From: Cladocopium goreaui
Lineage: Eukaryota; Sar; Dinophyceae; Suessiales; Symbiodiniaceae
Assembly: GCA_947184155.2 (NCBI GenBank)
Contig: CAMXCT020006201.1
Span: 52,626 to 116,625 of the forward strand
Direction of reading: 5' to 3'
DNA length: 64,000 nucleotides
Below are positions 12,261 through 24,473 of this stretch, in pieces; position 1 is the stretch's first letter; every line of letters begins with the position of its first letter. A program made the position numbers and the translations under genes. Below the pieces are notes generated by a model that made no database searches, was not told the DNA's origin, and saw only the letters and a list, made by a program, of their open reading frames with translations.

Positions 12261-13463
12261 CCAGAGAGCTGAGCTATGGTTATCCAATGGTATCCATGTG
12301 TTGCTACACTACTTGAGTTTCCCAACATGAAAAAAAAACATCGTTGGAGCTATCAACAGCCCCAAAAAATGCGATCAAAGCAGCTATATATCAAAGTTTC
12401 CCTACCACTTAAATCCAAAGCCGCAACATTTAAGTGGATTTCGACGTTGGAATGTTTGATCCTGTTCAGAGGTCACGATCCTTCCCGCTTTTGGACCTGG
12501 AGTCCCCGGAGTTCCCATGATACCATCCAGCTATTGGGGTACCCCCATGACTATAGAAACCTCCATAAACCTCCATGTTTATAATCAACAACAAAAGGTG
12601 ATTTTGTCCAATGAACGTGCAGTTGTCAAAGCAACAACATGCGGATTGAACAGTAATAAAGATATGTTAACCAACTAGCAAAACAACGACCACAAAATAA
12701 GAATCTATAGTAATATATGGTGGGCTCCGTAAATTGCCAAATCATCAATTTTCATTGTTTTTTTTTCAGCACAAACCACCCAATTTGGGGTACATCAACT
12801 ATAAATGATAGATTTTCACTAGATTTCCCATTGCAGGGTGTGATTACTGGAGGGTAAACCATTCCCAAAAGGTTTGTTTATCATTGGAACATCATGGAAC
12901 ATCTCTTATGAGAACAGAAAGGTGACATAGACGACAGTATGGGTCAAGATTTCAGACACCTCTCGACCCGCAGATTAGCAGATCGGCTTATGAATGTTTA
13001 TTTCTTTTGGTGACTGCTCTTGCTACTTGAAGTATCATCCCGCAAACTGGCATGCAATGGGGTTGCAACCTTTTTCTGTACACAATATTGGTTGGAGTTT
13101 CCCCACTGAGACAAAATCACCAATTGCTTTGGAGGGATCCTCCAAACAAAAACCAGCAGGAAGTGACCGGAAAAGATGATGACCGAGAGGCCGCGAGTTG
13201 GCGGAGTTTGAGAAGCTGGGTAGACCGGTAGGTGGTGGATGGATGTGTTTCATTTGTTTTTCATCCTTTTTCTGGTGAATGGTTGTTTTCTTACATCACA
13301 CTCGCAAGGCTCAACATGAAATCAAATAGTGTATTATATCATTGAATATTTTAGGTTCTACAGCCATGACAAAACGATATGAACTGTGATTTTTTTCGCG
13401 CATGGTTCCAACATATTCCAAACTGCTTCGTGGTTTGGAACATGTTTTGTTATTTTTTCCTTA
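12261..13463. other. Non-coding stretch, no gene recognised
   Basis: Contains a degenerate family A end (TTACTGGAGGGTAAACCA near 12843) and the GGGGTACCCCCATGAC motif near 12537. A possible small coding island near 13175-13235 (EAASWRSLRSW) is too weak to call. Confidence 0.4.
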
Positions 13464-13555
13464 CCCATAGGATCCATGTATGCTATATATGGTAACATTT
13501 ACCATCAATATACTCCAAATGTGAGCATATATACCAGCACCATGGATCCTATGGG
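13464..13555. mobile_element. Foldback element, family B
   Basis: Ends CCCATAGGATCCATG and CATGGATCCTATGGG are inverted. The interior GGTAACATTTACCATCAATA...GTGAGCATATATACCA is nearly identical to copies at 31946-32034, 36755-36860 and 41233-41330. Confidence 0.85.
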
Positions 13556-13607
13556 TTATATTGGGAAGTTCATAATCCCAACTGACTTTCACTCCATCAT
13601 TTTTCAG

Positions 13608-13670
13608 AGGGCTAGGCCAACCAACAGATGTCATGGAGATGAGTTCTGCCTCGATGCGACGCCCGGCCTG
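13608..13670 (+). CDS. Candidate exon ending exactly at a family A element
   Basis: 63 nt between TTTTTCAG and GTAAAC. Two frames are open; one reads LGQPTDVMEMSSASMRRPAW. The donor CTG|GTAAAC matches the splice-donor-like left end of the family A inverted-repeat elements, and a family A right end with TTTACCAG follows at 13762-13776. The 98-nt segment 13671-13769 therefore looks like an introner-type intron. Confidence 0.5.
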
Positions 13671-13776
13671 GTAAACATACACAAAACGACGGAAGGATCC
13701 AGCATTTTTAATGGGAAAACTCACTATTTCGACTGGGCCATGTTCAATAGCAAACTGCTAGTTTACCAGAGGGTAT
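13668..13776. mobile_element. Inverted-repeat element, family A, at an exon edge
   Basis: Left end CTGGTAAACAT and right end CTAGTTTACCAGAGGGTA enclose the family interior (GGAAAACTCACTATTTC, CCATGTTCAATAGCAAACTG). The left TACCCT portion is not preserved, its place being taken by exon-like sequence CGGC. Confidence 0.55.
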
Positions 13777-14169
13777 CTAACTTATCAGCAACTTATATAT
13801 TTGATGTATCTTGATGTGGGTAATGCCACAACATCCAGAAACCATTTACTAAAAAAGGGACCCGTGTTGAAAGGAATACAGCCTGCCATAAACCTGGACC
13901 CTTAAGAAGGCCCATCAAAGTGACCGGTGGTCGATGCTTCCCTAATATTATCTGATTGGATCTATAATATATATATACATATGTATATATATATATATAT
14001 GTATGGATGTGTTTTGGTTTGTTTGGACACATCTTCCCTCTATCTAATTCTTAGGAAATACTTCAAACTGTCTCACTCAGAATTTCACTCAGCTCGGAGG
14101 GTTGATGTCACCCCAGCCAGGGGGGATCTAGGAATCCTGGAAATTTGCTGCACAGCTATGGACAAATGG

Positions 14170-14242
14170 CCATAGAAATCGTTGATTTACACATGAATAG
14201 CATGGTGATTTTCCATAATTTATGTGAAATTACCAGAGGGTA
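14170..14242. mobile_element. Inverted-repeat element, family A, right part
   Basis: Shows ATGGTGATTTTCCATAATTT and ATTACCAGAGGGTAAGGG, the right half of family A. The left half is diverged or missing. Confidence 0.5.
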
Positions 14243-14299
14243 AGGGATCTCCATGATTTCAAGCATAACAATGTTCAACCAGTTTCACGCCATCTGGCA

Positions 14300-14396
14300 G
14301 TAGGCCTGGTCTACTGCCAGCCGCACCTTCCGGGAATCTGGTGGCGAGGACATGCGGCTGAGGGTTTGGTGGGGCCTGTGGACCAGCTTGTCATGT
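14300..14396 (+). CDS. Candidate exon island, weak
   Basis: GC-rich island. One plus frame reads HLPGIWWRGHAAEGLVGPVD before a TAG near 14396; a second frame is also open. No splice sites are certain. Confidence 0.25.
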
Positions 14397-15129
14397 AGGA
14401 TCAGGTAATTCAACAAGAGTTATATAGAGGACATGCTAGAATAATTTTGAATATCATGTTCTTATGTTCTTGACGGTTGATTACAATCATGTTCTATTTC
14501 TATTTCCAAGATCCTTTTGTCACACTGAGAGGGTTTTATGGTCAAGTTCTACCTTGACCTAAGCAGCTGCCGGGTAGGCCGCTGAATGTCGCTGAATTAC
14601 AACCTCTTGATGGCTACGTTAATAACTGATGACGAGATTACATGAATTTGCGTTTCAGGAATCTGTTCCATAGCTGGAGCCAAATATGTTCTAGAAAAAA
14701 GATACACTATTTTAACTTTAACTAAATGGTATCTTTACCACATGCTTATTGAAGTGAGAAGCTAAACAAAACAGATTGCCCCGGGGTCATCCCAGTAGAA
14801 CCGGTCTCCTGGTTTCTGTTTGTGTTCACTGATCATTCAAACTGCTCTTAATTCCACCTGGTTTGAGAAAAGAGACCCTTAAATGACTTATATAAATGGT
14901 CATGTCATGTCATGTCATGTCCCAATCTCATCCAATCTCAGTGAGCTATTATTTTGATGCAGTCCTACCAAACACAGATGACCAGTTTCCGTATCAATAA
15001 GTGGCTAAACATGGCAACATAATTGACATAACATGTCTGCTTCCGATGATTTCGGATCAAAGAGGGCCAGCAATGGTCACCTGCTGTGCTGCTTCGGAGT
15101 GTCAGCAAACGAGATGGAAAATGCGACAT

Positions 15130-16020
15130 TCCGCCACGCAAAGTGAGTTATACACTCAGGTTTCTAAAAGGGGACAGGGCATACGGATGCATACGGCACT
15201 ACTTGGAAACGACGGCTGGGTAGTTGCTTTCGGAAATTCTGACTATGGACAATGTATGATTCCACCTTTGACTTGGAGCCTGGAATTGTGTATACCCAGG
15301 TGTCTGCAAACTTGTATCAGACAGTGCTTCTGCGAAGTGATGGCTGTGCTGTTGCTTGTGGACAAAATGATTCTGGACAATGCAACTTCCCACCTTTGGA
15401 TGAAGCAAAGTCCTACACGCAAGCCTCTGCTGGAGGGTTTCATACCGTGCTTCTCCGACAGGATGGAAATGTTGTGGCTTGTGGAGATAATGTTTTTGGA
15501 CAGTGCAGCATTCCACTTTTGTAGGAAGAAATGTCACACACCCAGGTTTCTGCAGGTCTAGGTCACACAGTGTTTCTTCGAAGTGATGGCCGTGCTATTG
15601 CGGTTCCAATCGTCATGGACACTGCAACATTCCATCGGAGGAAGGAATGTCATACGTCCAGGTCTCTGCATGGGCCACTCATACAGTGCTTTGGAGAACT
15701 TGATGCAAAAGTGGAAGGTCAGACACTCCCAAGTCCACAATGGGAGGTCACACAATGCTTCTCCAAAGTGGTGGCTTACCGCCGCATGAAACAGCCTCCA
15801 AAATACACCATTCCGCCTCTGGATGAAGGAATGTCCTACACACAAGCTTCTGTTGGGGGGTTTCATACTGTGATTCTCCGACAGGATGGAAATGTTGTCG
15901 CTTGCGGAGACAATGAACATGGGCAATGCAACATTCCAGTGTTGGAGGAAGGAATGTCATATGTGCAGGTCTCCGCAGGGGCAATTCATACAGTGCTTCT
16001 CCGGAGTGATGGCATGTAGC
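15130..16020 (+). pseudogene. RCC1-like repeat protein, frameshifted
   Basis: At least five RCC1-type blades of about 38 residues can be read across several frames. Examples are SANLYQTVLLRSDGCAVACG with GQCNFPPL, and SAGGFHTVLLRQDGNVVACG with FGQCSIPLL. Each follows the pattern Y-T-Q-V-S-A-G...H-T-V-L-L-R-x-D-G-x-x-x-A-C-G-x-N-x-x-G-Q-C-x-I-P. RCC1-like beta-propellers bind proteins or chromatin. Frameshifts near 15250, 15525 and 15620-15800 and a stop at 16017 break it, and no start is clear. It is either a pseudogene or exons joined by unusual introns; the closeness of the repeats favours a decayed copy. Confidence 0.8.
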
Positions 16021-16049
16021 TTGCGGACAAGGAACTGATTGGCAATGTG

Positions 16050-17500
16050 ACATCCCATCTCTTGCTACTTCCCGTCGGTATGTTTGCAATCATTCAGGAC
16101 CGTTTGGGAAAGACGTTGTGTTGCAGCTAGACTTTATCTTCAAACATCGTGAAATCGCATGCATATGCTCAAGTCTTGCTGGCGAAGAAAAAATCAATCC
16201 ATCTGGCCTCGATCTGGCCTCTGATCTTCACAAGTGGATTGGGAACTGGGGGTGAACCTCAAAGCTCTTCGCTTAGTATTGCCCGACAGATCTTGACATC
16301 TATGGTGCAAATCTAGCAGCCACCGTGCAGATGCTGTCATGCATCAGGACCCGGTGACGCACGACGCAATAAAAGGGCAAAACAAGGGTGTCCAATTCGA
16401 GGTGTTCGGGGGCCAACTCATGTTCATTGTGCTTCTAGGTGCCTAATGCAGCAGCCTGAAGGTCAAGTTTACAACCTAGACCCTCCAAATACCCCACATA
16501 TTGGTAAAAGTTCAATGATTATAGGGAAAAGACACAATTTTCTGGATAGTTGTAAGATCTAGGAAGACATGTCATGGCATAGCTTTTTTCGCAAAACCAA
16601 TCAGGAGTCATATTGTGTAATTACCTCAGTCCAAGGACTTCAGCCCAGGTTACAGCGACCGGGTTCATCGTATACATTTGGCATACCAAATGGCTTACCA
16701 AAGCACAACTATCGTGCTGCTTCTTTGCTTAATGGTTGGAGCTGTTTCTAGGTTGGAAATGGTTGGAGGCTTATTCAAGGCAAGCCCAAGAAGCCAAAAT
16801 CCGACCGAAGTAAATATGTATCCACCGATGACCGATGACTGACGGCACGGACCGAGACTGCTAGTTTCTCGTAGATTTGGCGTGATTGATTTGATTAGGG
16901 TTATTGGCAGTCTGGCTCAATCCTTTTCATCATGGAAAGTTTACTGCTTCTGCGTGCGCCTGATTTCTCAACAATATCGCAAATCAAATTTATGAAATGA
17001 ATATGTCAACACGATCACAACAATATCCCAACAATGTCCAAACCATATAACAGCAATACCGCATTGAAAGTTACCACCAATTTGATTTATGTTGCCTTCC
17101 TGGGTTTACACTCCTGGTATTGAACTGCAGTTGTGGGGTCCGAATGAAGATCACAACGATCATTTTGTTTATGTTGTGCAAATGCGACAAGGGCCAAGAA
17201 CAGGCACAGCAAAATGGTATCTATATGATGTAAATATATAAATGTGATTATATTAGAATTATATTAGATATATGTTTGATTCTGATATACATATATATAT
17301 ATTAATATTATATATACACATAAAATTAACATTACTAAACTCCTTATTGAAGACCTGAAACGAAAAACGCGGGGAATCAGGAACCCGTTCTCCCAGAGCT
17401 CGCCAGGCAGGGTTGATCAGCCACCATGGGGAAATCTCCATTTTGGTGTAACCTAAATAGTCTATAAATGGAAGTTTATGGGAAAGTCATCGAACTATGG
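16050..17500. other. Non-coding stretch, no gene recognised
   Basis: Mixed sequence with a TA-rich block near 17220-17320. A weak coding-like patch near 17350-17430 (frames open on both strands) is not supported enough to call. Confidence 0.4.
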
Positions 17501-17508
17501 TTGGTGGA

Positions 17509-17592
17509 TTTTCATGGATTTTCATGGATTTTCATGGATTTTCATGGATTTTCATGGATTTTCATGAATTTTCATGGATTTTCATGGATTTT
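17509..17592. repeat. 10-bp tandem repeat TTTTCATGGA
   Basis: About eight head-to-tail copies of TTTTCATGGA, one with GAA instead of GGA. It lies within a degenerate family A-like context (CTATAAATGGAAG before, GGAGGGTAAACC after), so the expansion may have arisen inside such an element. Confidence 0.9.
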
Positions 17593-17619
17593 CCGGTTTG
17601 CCCCGGAGGGTAAACCTGG

Positions 17620-19395
17620 GCAAATTGATTTGGTTTTAATGAGTTCACTGGTGTTCATTGTAGCATATTGTAGCCATGGATGAGGGAATATATATGATTA
17701 TAAAATATTATAAACAAGGGTTGACTGCCTGGAATGATCCCTGAAATTCAGATCCTGGTTGGTCTGTCACATGGATTTTCCCAGTGATTTATGGATGCTG
17801 CGAACCACTTACGAACCTCTACGAAATGACCAGATCATGGACCTAACCCAAAAATTCTAGGGGAAACATCTTCCAAACCCATGTATTTTTTTGGAGGATG
17901 GAATTTCGAACAAGTTAAGCCCTGTACTCTTTGCACATCAAACTGCTGGTATAGCTGGATGTGTACCCCCGCAAGTTTGATATCTGTTTTCGTAGAATCG
18001 TATAGGTATTGACCCATCCATCCAAAAGCACTTGGATTTTGCAAAACCAGTATATCCGAATATATATCCGATATGTCTGGTGGTTTAAACATGTTTAAAC
18101 AAGTCTGGCTTTGTCAAAAAAGGTATCCCCATATTATCTGATTGTATATATACTGGAAGGCAAGCAGGACGATAAAAAGTAGTGTGTCTCACTGTTTTAG
18201 TATGATTGCATGTGTTTTTCTTGTTGGTGATTACTTATACTTTTTTATGCACGTTTGATTGGGAATGGGGTCAAGACCCATTATGGCATGTTTTGATGGA
18301 GGAACGTGCAGGTTTTGCTGTTTTGGTGTGAAAACCAGAGGGCCCCCAGGGTTTTGACTTTTACAAGGTAGTGACCCCCAGTTGTGTCTATTGATTGGTT
18401 AATTTTCACCTTTTCACCCAATCAACATAACATGTTCAAATTTTCTACCATGAATCCGGGTGAAGTGTTGGTGAATGAAACCAACGTGGCGATTCCGAAC
18501 TGGGTCCCATGACATATCCCATATGATAGCCATTAAATTCCAGCAAACCGTTATTGGTAGCTTACTCATCAAATGGGTGGCTATATCCAAAGGAATCTCC
18601 CATCAATATTCCATCAATATTCCATTGATCTCCCATGAAAATCCCATTACATAACCCATATGCTTTGTTTAAGGTTTTTTTGTTACCTGCATTTGGGTCA
18701 TTTTGTTGGTAAATGTTTGTAAAGGAGCACACGGGTAATCTACCATTAATATCCCATCAATATCCAGTTCATATCCCAATCTAACATGACACTTCCAATG
18801 GATATCGAATGAAACTTAATTTCATTAATTGTTCAGTGAAACTTACATGTACATACATCTACCCTAATTAGGGCAAACTAACATAGATGTCGATTTCGAC
18901 ACCACCATGAATGTAGATAATAAAATCCTGGGATTTCCCCATAGGTTTTCCACATCTATGTTTGTTAAAAAAACACCATGAATTAGTAAGTCATAAATTT
19001 ATCATCTATTTCTATGGGCCATGGCGTCCATAGCAAACTATAAAATAACCAGAGCGATCCAGAGCGTATTATCGGTCAGGTGTCCAAAATATTTGGGAAA
19101 GCATGGGTAAACCATCAAATAAACATGGGTATATTGAATATATATATATTTTCATGCCATGAACAGTGAATATCCATGTACCCTAAGTCATCCAAGTCAT
19201 GGATGACCTTTTAGTATTGAAGCCCATGGTTTTGAGGCACCACCTTTCTAGGAAACCCCCTGTTGGCTGTTGGTTAAATCATGTTAAATCCCATTAAATC
19301 CAGCCAGGACATAAACCAATAAACTACACTATATTTCTTGGTTAAACTGCTCTAGTCAAGTCGCTATATATCCCAATGTTCAGCTTCTGAAACTT
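17620..19395. other. Non-coding stretch, no gene recognised
   Basis: Repeat fragments such as CCCATCAATATCC and a family C element (listed separately). No open frame with coding character. Confidence 0.4.
18878..18966. mobile_element. Inverted-repeat element, family C
   Basis: Left AAACTAACATAGATGT and right ACATCTATGTTTGTT are inverted. A second copy with the same ends lies at 41342-41450. Confidence 0.7.
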
Positions 19396-19399
19396 CAAG

Positions 19400-19457
19400 G
19401 CCGTTGACGGAGGAGGAGGGCGAGTTGTGCGCGGAGCTGCGACAACAACGCGCCAAG
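19400..19457 (+). CDS. Candidate exon, charged helical peptide
   Basis: Lies between CTTCAAG (AG followed by G) and a GT donor (AAG|GTGGGC). The open frame reads LTEEEGELCAELRQQRAK, strongly helix- or coil-like. Codons are GC-rich against AT-rich surroundings. Probably joined to the similar island at 19963. Confidence 0.55.
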
Positions 19458-19962
19458 GTGGGCCGGATTTTACACCATCAAACTGCAGGGACTGTTGGGA
19501 GGCTTGTCCCAAAATATGGGACATTTACCAAATGGGCATCAATTATTTCCATTTCAAACCATTTATTTGGATGTGAGAAGAATCAAGTAGAGAAATCATG
19601 AGCAACTGTTCCCTGAAACACAGGAAAATATGAGGATAGGACATGATAGGACCCATTTTGAGGGCGCATTGCATTTTCGCGGTGTGGATTATATGTGTTT
19701 CATGGTGCCTGATGCTGTTCACACATATTATATATAGATATGGCAGTGGGTCAAAACCTTGTACCCCTGGTGAACATCAAAATAGCTTGTAAATGGATGT
19801 TCATTCCCCTAAAAATGGTATTAATAGGTATTAATCCATACCCATATCACATATATCCACATCTTAATTATAGTTATATCATATCACATCAATATTACGC
19901 TTGAGCAAACAGTCCTCATCTCCATGGTACTTGCCCTTGTCACGAGCCTCGTGCGCTGACAG

Positions 19963-20058
19963 ATTCAAGAAGAAAAGGGTGACTTGGGCAAAGCCATCCA
20001 GGAGGCACGGCCCGGCACGGCTCATGTCATCCTGGCGGGAGCTGATGGAGCTGTGGAA
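19963..20058 (+). CDS. Candidate exon, 32 codons, unknown protein
   Basis: Bounded by GACAG and a GT donor (GAA|GTTTTT), giving exactly 96 nt in one open frame. It reads IQEEKGDLGKAIQEARPGTA followed by HVILAGADGAVE. The charged helix followed by a hydrophobic strand and Gly-rich turn looks like a folded domain. The family is not recognised. Upstream GC-rich sequence (19905-19960) may belong to it too. Confidence 0.55.
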
Positions 20059-20579
20059 GTTTTTCGAATGGGGACCATAAAGGGGTTGATCTTCGGGGAT
20101 TTCATGGGAATATTGTCTGGGATATATGATATATATTATAGTACAATATTATAGTTATATCATTCTATATATATATATATATCATCAACACATCAGCAAT
20201 CTCTGGCGGGGAAATGCGCGGCCGCACTGGCGGATCTCAACATACCCTATCTCATATAGCGAATCATTCCAAAAATGTCCATGTTATGTTGTGTTGGGAA
20301 TCGCCATAAATCATCCCGAACCTGTGAACAAAAATAATCATGGCTTAAGTGGTGAGGACGCGATCAGTTCAGAGATTCAAGGTATACAATTCAATGCACA
20401 TATCATACATGTTTATTTGGTGGTTTACCCCATCATCCCAGATAATTAGGATACCTGCACTCCCGATTCCAGTGGATGTGACTAATCCTTATTACGCTAT
20501 TAAAGTGCTATAATTTGCGGTATACCCTAGTTTTAGACATTTTTAGACATTTTTATAGACATACCCATATTCATATCCA

Positions 20580-20690
20580 TATATATGTAATATATATCTA
20601 TCTGTATTAATCTATATCTATATCTATCTATATATAGATATATATTATATATATAGATGATATATATATATATATACTTTATGATTTACC
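20580..20690. repeat. TATATC/TA microsatellite
   Basis: TATATCTATC and TATATA runs. Confidence 0.85.
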
Positions 20691-20711
20691 CTATCATGGT
20701 GCGAAAAATCA

Positions 20712-20839
20712 GCAGATCTTCAGGTCCTTTACGCCATGGAATTCCTGCGTCGCTTCGCTACCACACAGAGCAGCAAGGAGTGGTGACCTTGGGACACTGG
20801 AGGGGAAACCTCGTGGGGGGACCTCCAGTTACCCTCTGG
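20712..20839 (+). CDS. Candidate exon ending at a family A element
   Basis: The open plus frame reads HGIPASLRYHTEQQGVVTLG and continues to GNLVGGPPVTL. It runs directly into TACCCTCTG|GTAAAC, the donor-like left end of the family A element at 20830. A TAA would follow if it were not spliced. The start is undefined. Confidence 0.4.
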
Positions 20840-20932
20840 TAAACTAAAATAACTATGGAAATTCCATTATAAATGGAAGTTTTACTGGGAACATCAACTG
20901 GCCATGTTCAATAGCAAACTGTTAGTTTAATG
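20830..20932. mobile_element. Inverted-repeat element, family A
   Basis: Left end TACCCTCTGGTAAACTAAAA, interior CTATGGAAATTCCATTATAA and CCATGTTCAATAGCAAACTG, right end CTGTTAGTTTA. The final CCAGAGGGTA is missing. Confidence 0.7.
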
Positions 20933-21313
20933 TTGATCTATGATTTGTCCATGCCCCCTGAATAAAGCTAAATGTTTCCCAAAATAAATAATAAATGCCC
21001 CCTAAATAAAGCTAATTTTTTTTGGCCCTAAAAGATTTGCCCAGATGGGGCTGAAAAAAAAATCCATGCTTTATTTGAGGGGGCTTTCATGTACTAATTC
21101 ATATTGCCAGCTCATTAGATCTTACCTTGATAACTTCAAATTTTCAAAAATAATGGTTGCTCTTTTCTAGTCAAAACCTTTATTCAAAATTATCCAAAAA
21201 CAATCCCAAATCAACTCGTCAAGGGTACCCCCTATGAGGTGCCTTGGCACTAATTAGAGTTTGACCCTGAATAAAGCTAATTGTTTTTGGCCCTAAACCC
21301 AGATTTGCCCAGA

Positions 21314-21902
21314 TCCATGACATGAATACTAAATCAATACTAAATCCATGACATGAATACGAGATCAATACTAAATCCATGACATGAATACTAAATCAAT
21401 ACTGAATTCATGACATGAATACTAAATCAATACTGAATCCATGACATGAATACTAAATCAATACTAAATCCATGACATGAATACTAAATCAATACTAAAT
21501 CCATGACATGAATACGAGATCAATACTAAATCCATGACATGAATACTAAATCAATACTAAATTCATGATATGAATACTAGATCAATACTGAATCCATGAC
21601 ATGAATACTAAATCAATACTAAATCCATGACATGAATACGAGATCAATACTAAATCCATGACATGAATACTAAATCAATACTAAATTCATTATATGAATA
21701 CTAGATCAATACTGAATCCATGACATGAATACGAGATCAATACTAAATCCATGACATGAATACTAATTCAATACTAAATTCATGACATGAATACTAAATC
21801 AATACTGAATCCATGACATGAATACTAAATCAATACTAAATCCATGACATGAATACTAAATCAATACTAAATCCATGACATGAGTACTAGATCAATACTA
21901 AA
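21314..21902. repeat. 31-bp satellite, about 19 copies
   Basis: Tandem unit TCCATGACATGAATACTAAA followed by TCAATACTAAA. Copies differ by few changes (ACTAAA/ACGAGA, CTAAA/CTGAA), and the length of 589 bp matches 19 units. The array has no coding content. Confidence 0.95.
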
Positions 21903-22063
21903 ACAATTGCTGGATTCCTTTTTTTTTGAAATTGCATTTTATGTATTCGTTTTCAATTGTGGTAATTTAAAACCTTTACATACAAACAAGTTTTATGGTG
22001 GCCTTAAGTCTATTTAGGGTCAGAGAGGGGGGGGGGGGCCCTATTGTTAAATCATAGGTGGAC

Positions 22064-22078
22064 ATTACCAGAGGGTAT
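22064..22078. mobile_element. Family A right-end fragment
   Basis: Solitary ATTACCAGAGGGTATG, an isolated end of the family A elements. Confidence 0.4.
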
Positions 22079-22731
22079 GATCCATTTTTGTTGGTGCTTT
22101 GTCCATGAAATAAACCGATAAACCAACCGTACATATGGGAAACTGGAAACCTCCAACTGAGAAAATCTACGGAAGTCCACAGAAAACACAACGAACAACG
22201 AGGTTTGGAAACGCCTGAGTGGCGCTTTTTTCCCGAGTGAAGATGGCACATTTCTCTGGGGATTGTTGGATTTTGGTGTACACGAGGTGAACTCTTGAGA
22301 CGAAGCTGTGGCGATTTCCAGATTTGTTTGACCCCAAATTTGAAGCGAAGAGGCATTGGAGCTTGTCAAGATATGTCAAGATATGGTCTATTGCAACAGG
22401 CTCCAGGAGTGAAGCCAGTTGTTTTCTTTGTGGTTTTGCAGTTTTGAGAGATGCCAGAACCACTCACAAGGTCCAACTCGCCTGTCAGATGCTGGGCATG
22501 GGTACATGATATCGCAGCAATGGTTCCGTTTCTTCCGGGTAAAACCAAAGTTGGTGCCGTTCAATGGCCAAGTGCAGCTGGTTGGTGACTCACTATTTGC
22601 CACCTGTTGTATAGCTTCTACTGTACATGTACACGTGCCCTATACAAACAGCTTAGATACCGTGTTGTAGGTACAACATGTTCGTTGGATAGTGTGTGAT
22701 TGGTAAGATCTTCGTTCTGGCTACTCCGCAG

Positions 22732-22826
22732 GAGTGCAACTTTGGCGGTCGACCTGACGTCTACTTACGTCGATTGCTCAGTCCATGTTTTGCCACGTCG
22801 GCGGAACGCCTCCTCATCTTGTGTGC
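22732..22826 (+). CDS. Candidate exon, unknown protein
   Basis: Follows TCCGCAG with G as first base. The frame reads GRPDVYLRRLLSPCFATSAE and goes on to RLLILCA; a GC or GT donor near 22825 would end it. GC-rich against flanks. No family recognised. Confidence 0.45.
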
Positions 22827-22829
22827 GTT

Positions 22830-23800
22830 TAAACCTCAAACATCCAATTATTGTCCTATTATGGTAGATACACTATATTACAAAATTATTCAAAACTATC
22901 ATGCAAATGGATAAAGATAGCAGCAAGTTTGAGTTTGATGGCCAATCTTTTGGGGCTCCAGACATGGAGGCCTTTGAGAGGTGGCCAAATACATCATAGC
23001 AACAACAGACTCGAAATACCCTGAACCAACGTAGACTCTGCCACGAGTTGTGCATTGAAAAACCACTTCATCTGACATTATGATAAATTATGCTATTCTC
23101 AGAGTTTATGTCAGTCGCTTTACATTTTCCATTCAACTATAGATAACGTTTGGCATAAACCCAACAATTCCAGTAAATTGTTTGCTTCAACCAACTTACA
23201 TTGTGGCTCTTTTTAAGTATGGGTTACCTCAAATCTTGACGATTGTGCCATGGTCCAAAGGTGGATTGTATATTCTGTTTTTGTTGGGCGTGTCATCATC
23301 AATCCATTTTCATAGGAATTTATACATCCGTTATTTTGGGATTTGAAATGATGGGATGGATGACCATAAACCATATACCATGAAATGTAATGACCCTGTG
23401 TATATATAGGTATCCCTATTAGCACCACTCATATTCGTGATATATTAACCTATTTATATCAGTCGCATATGTATATGTATACACACATGAATGGTTGATA
23501 TTTATATATATACAGTACATGGTTATTATTGTTATGTTATTCTTACTACTATGATTATTGGATGGATTGTAATACATATGTATATAATATATATATATAT
23601 ATACACATATTACAATTACAAATATGTATATAGATTATATCCCTAAATGCCCTACATGAAATGCTTTAAAAAACCGCAGCAAATTATAGGTGGCTGGTGA
23701 TTTTACGCAAAAAACGCCAGGGCTTCATCCCGGTTCCAAGATGTGGATGCGCCTCAGTGCCTTGGCATTTAAAAGGCTGAAAACACCATGGGAATTCTGC
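22830..23800. other. Non-coding stretch, no gene recognised
   Basis: AT-rich DNA with TATATA runs near 23480-23620. A patch near 23716-23772 has open plus frames but no clear splice sites. Confidence 0.4.
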
Positions 23801-23805
23801 TGATG

Positions 23806-23940
23806 TACCCTCTGGTTGTGTCAAAATAGCTATTGAAAATGGTAATTTAGCAGTTGGCTATTGAAAATGGACATTTATAGTGGATTTACCCATTAAACAT
23901 GGTGATTTTCCATAGTTTTTTGTATGTTTACCAGAGGGTA
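23806..23940. mobile_element. Inverted-repeat element, family A
   Basis: Left TACCCTCTGGTTGTGTCAAA, right ATGTTTACCAGAGGGTA. The interior has an internal duplication of GCTATTGAAAATGG, making this copy about 30 bp longer than the others. Confidence 0.85.
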
Positions 23941-24368
23941 CCAATGGAAATGCTGATTTTGTAGATGGTTTTCTAAAGATTCTACTCATGGAAATGCTAT
24001 GAAATGCTGATTTTTCAACACCATAATAATCATAATGGTTTAGTAAGGATTCTACATGATTCTAGTGATGGAAATGCATTTTTTGTCAGCAGCAGAGATA
24101 ATGGTTTCGTAAGTTGAAAAACTCATGAAGCTACCAAAAGAAATTGAGTAATTCGGGATTTATAGAATGTTGTATGATTTTCAACTCATTAGTATTTAGT
24201 AATTGGGATGTTCTATGATTTTTCGGCAGAAACGGTAGTGTGTTTGGTGTTCGGCTGCAATTTTGGGTGGCCTGGAGGTTGAAGAGCGATGTATCAAACC
24301 ACCCGTTTTTATCGCTGCCAAAAAACAAAAAAAGAGATCTAAACAACTTAGGGGATAATAATGGGATA

Positions 24369-24473
24369 TACCCTCTGGTAAATTAACATAGACCCTGGCA
24401 GATAGGGGTTGGAAGACTAGTTTCCATTAAAAATTGGTGATTTTCAGGGTCTATGTTTATTTACCAGAGGGTA
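24369..24473. mobile_element. Inverted-repeat element, family A
   Basis: TACCCTCTGGTAAATTAACA and TGTTTATTTACCAGAGGGTA are near-perfect reverse complements. Next to the ends, AGACCCTG on the left pairs with CAGGGTCT on the right in place of the usual AGCTATTG, so the interior differs from other copies while the arms still pair. Confidence 0.9.
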
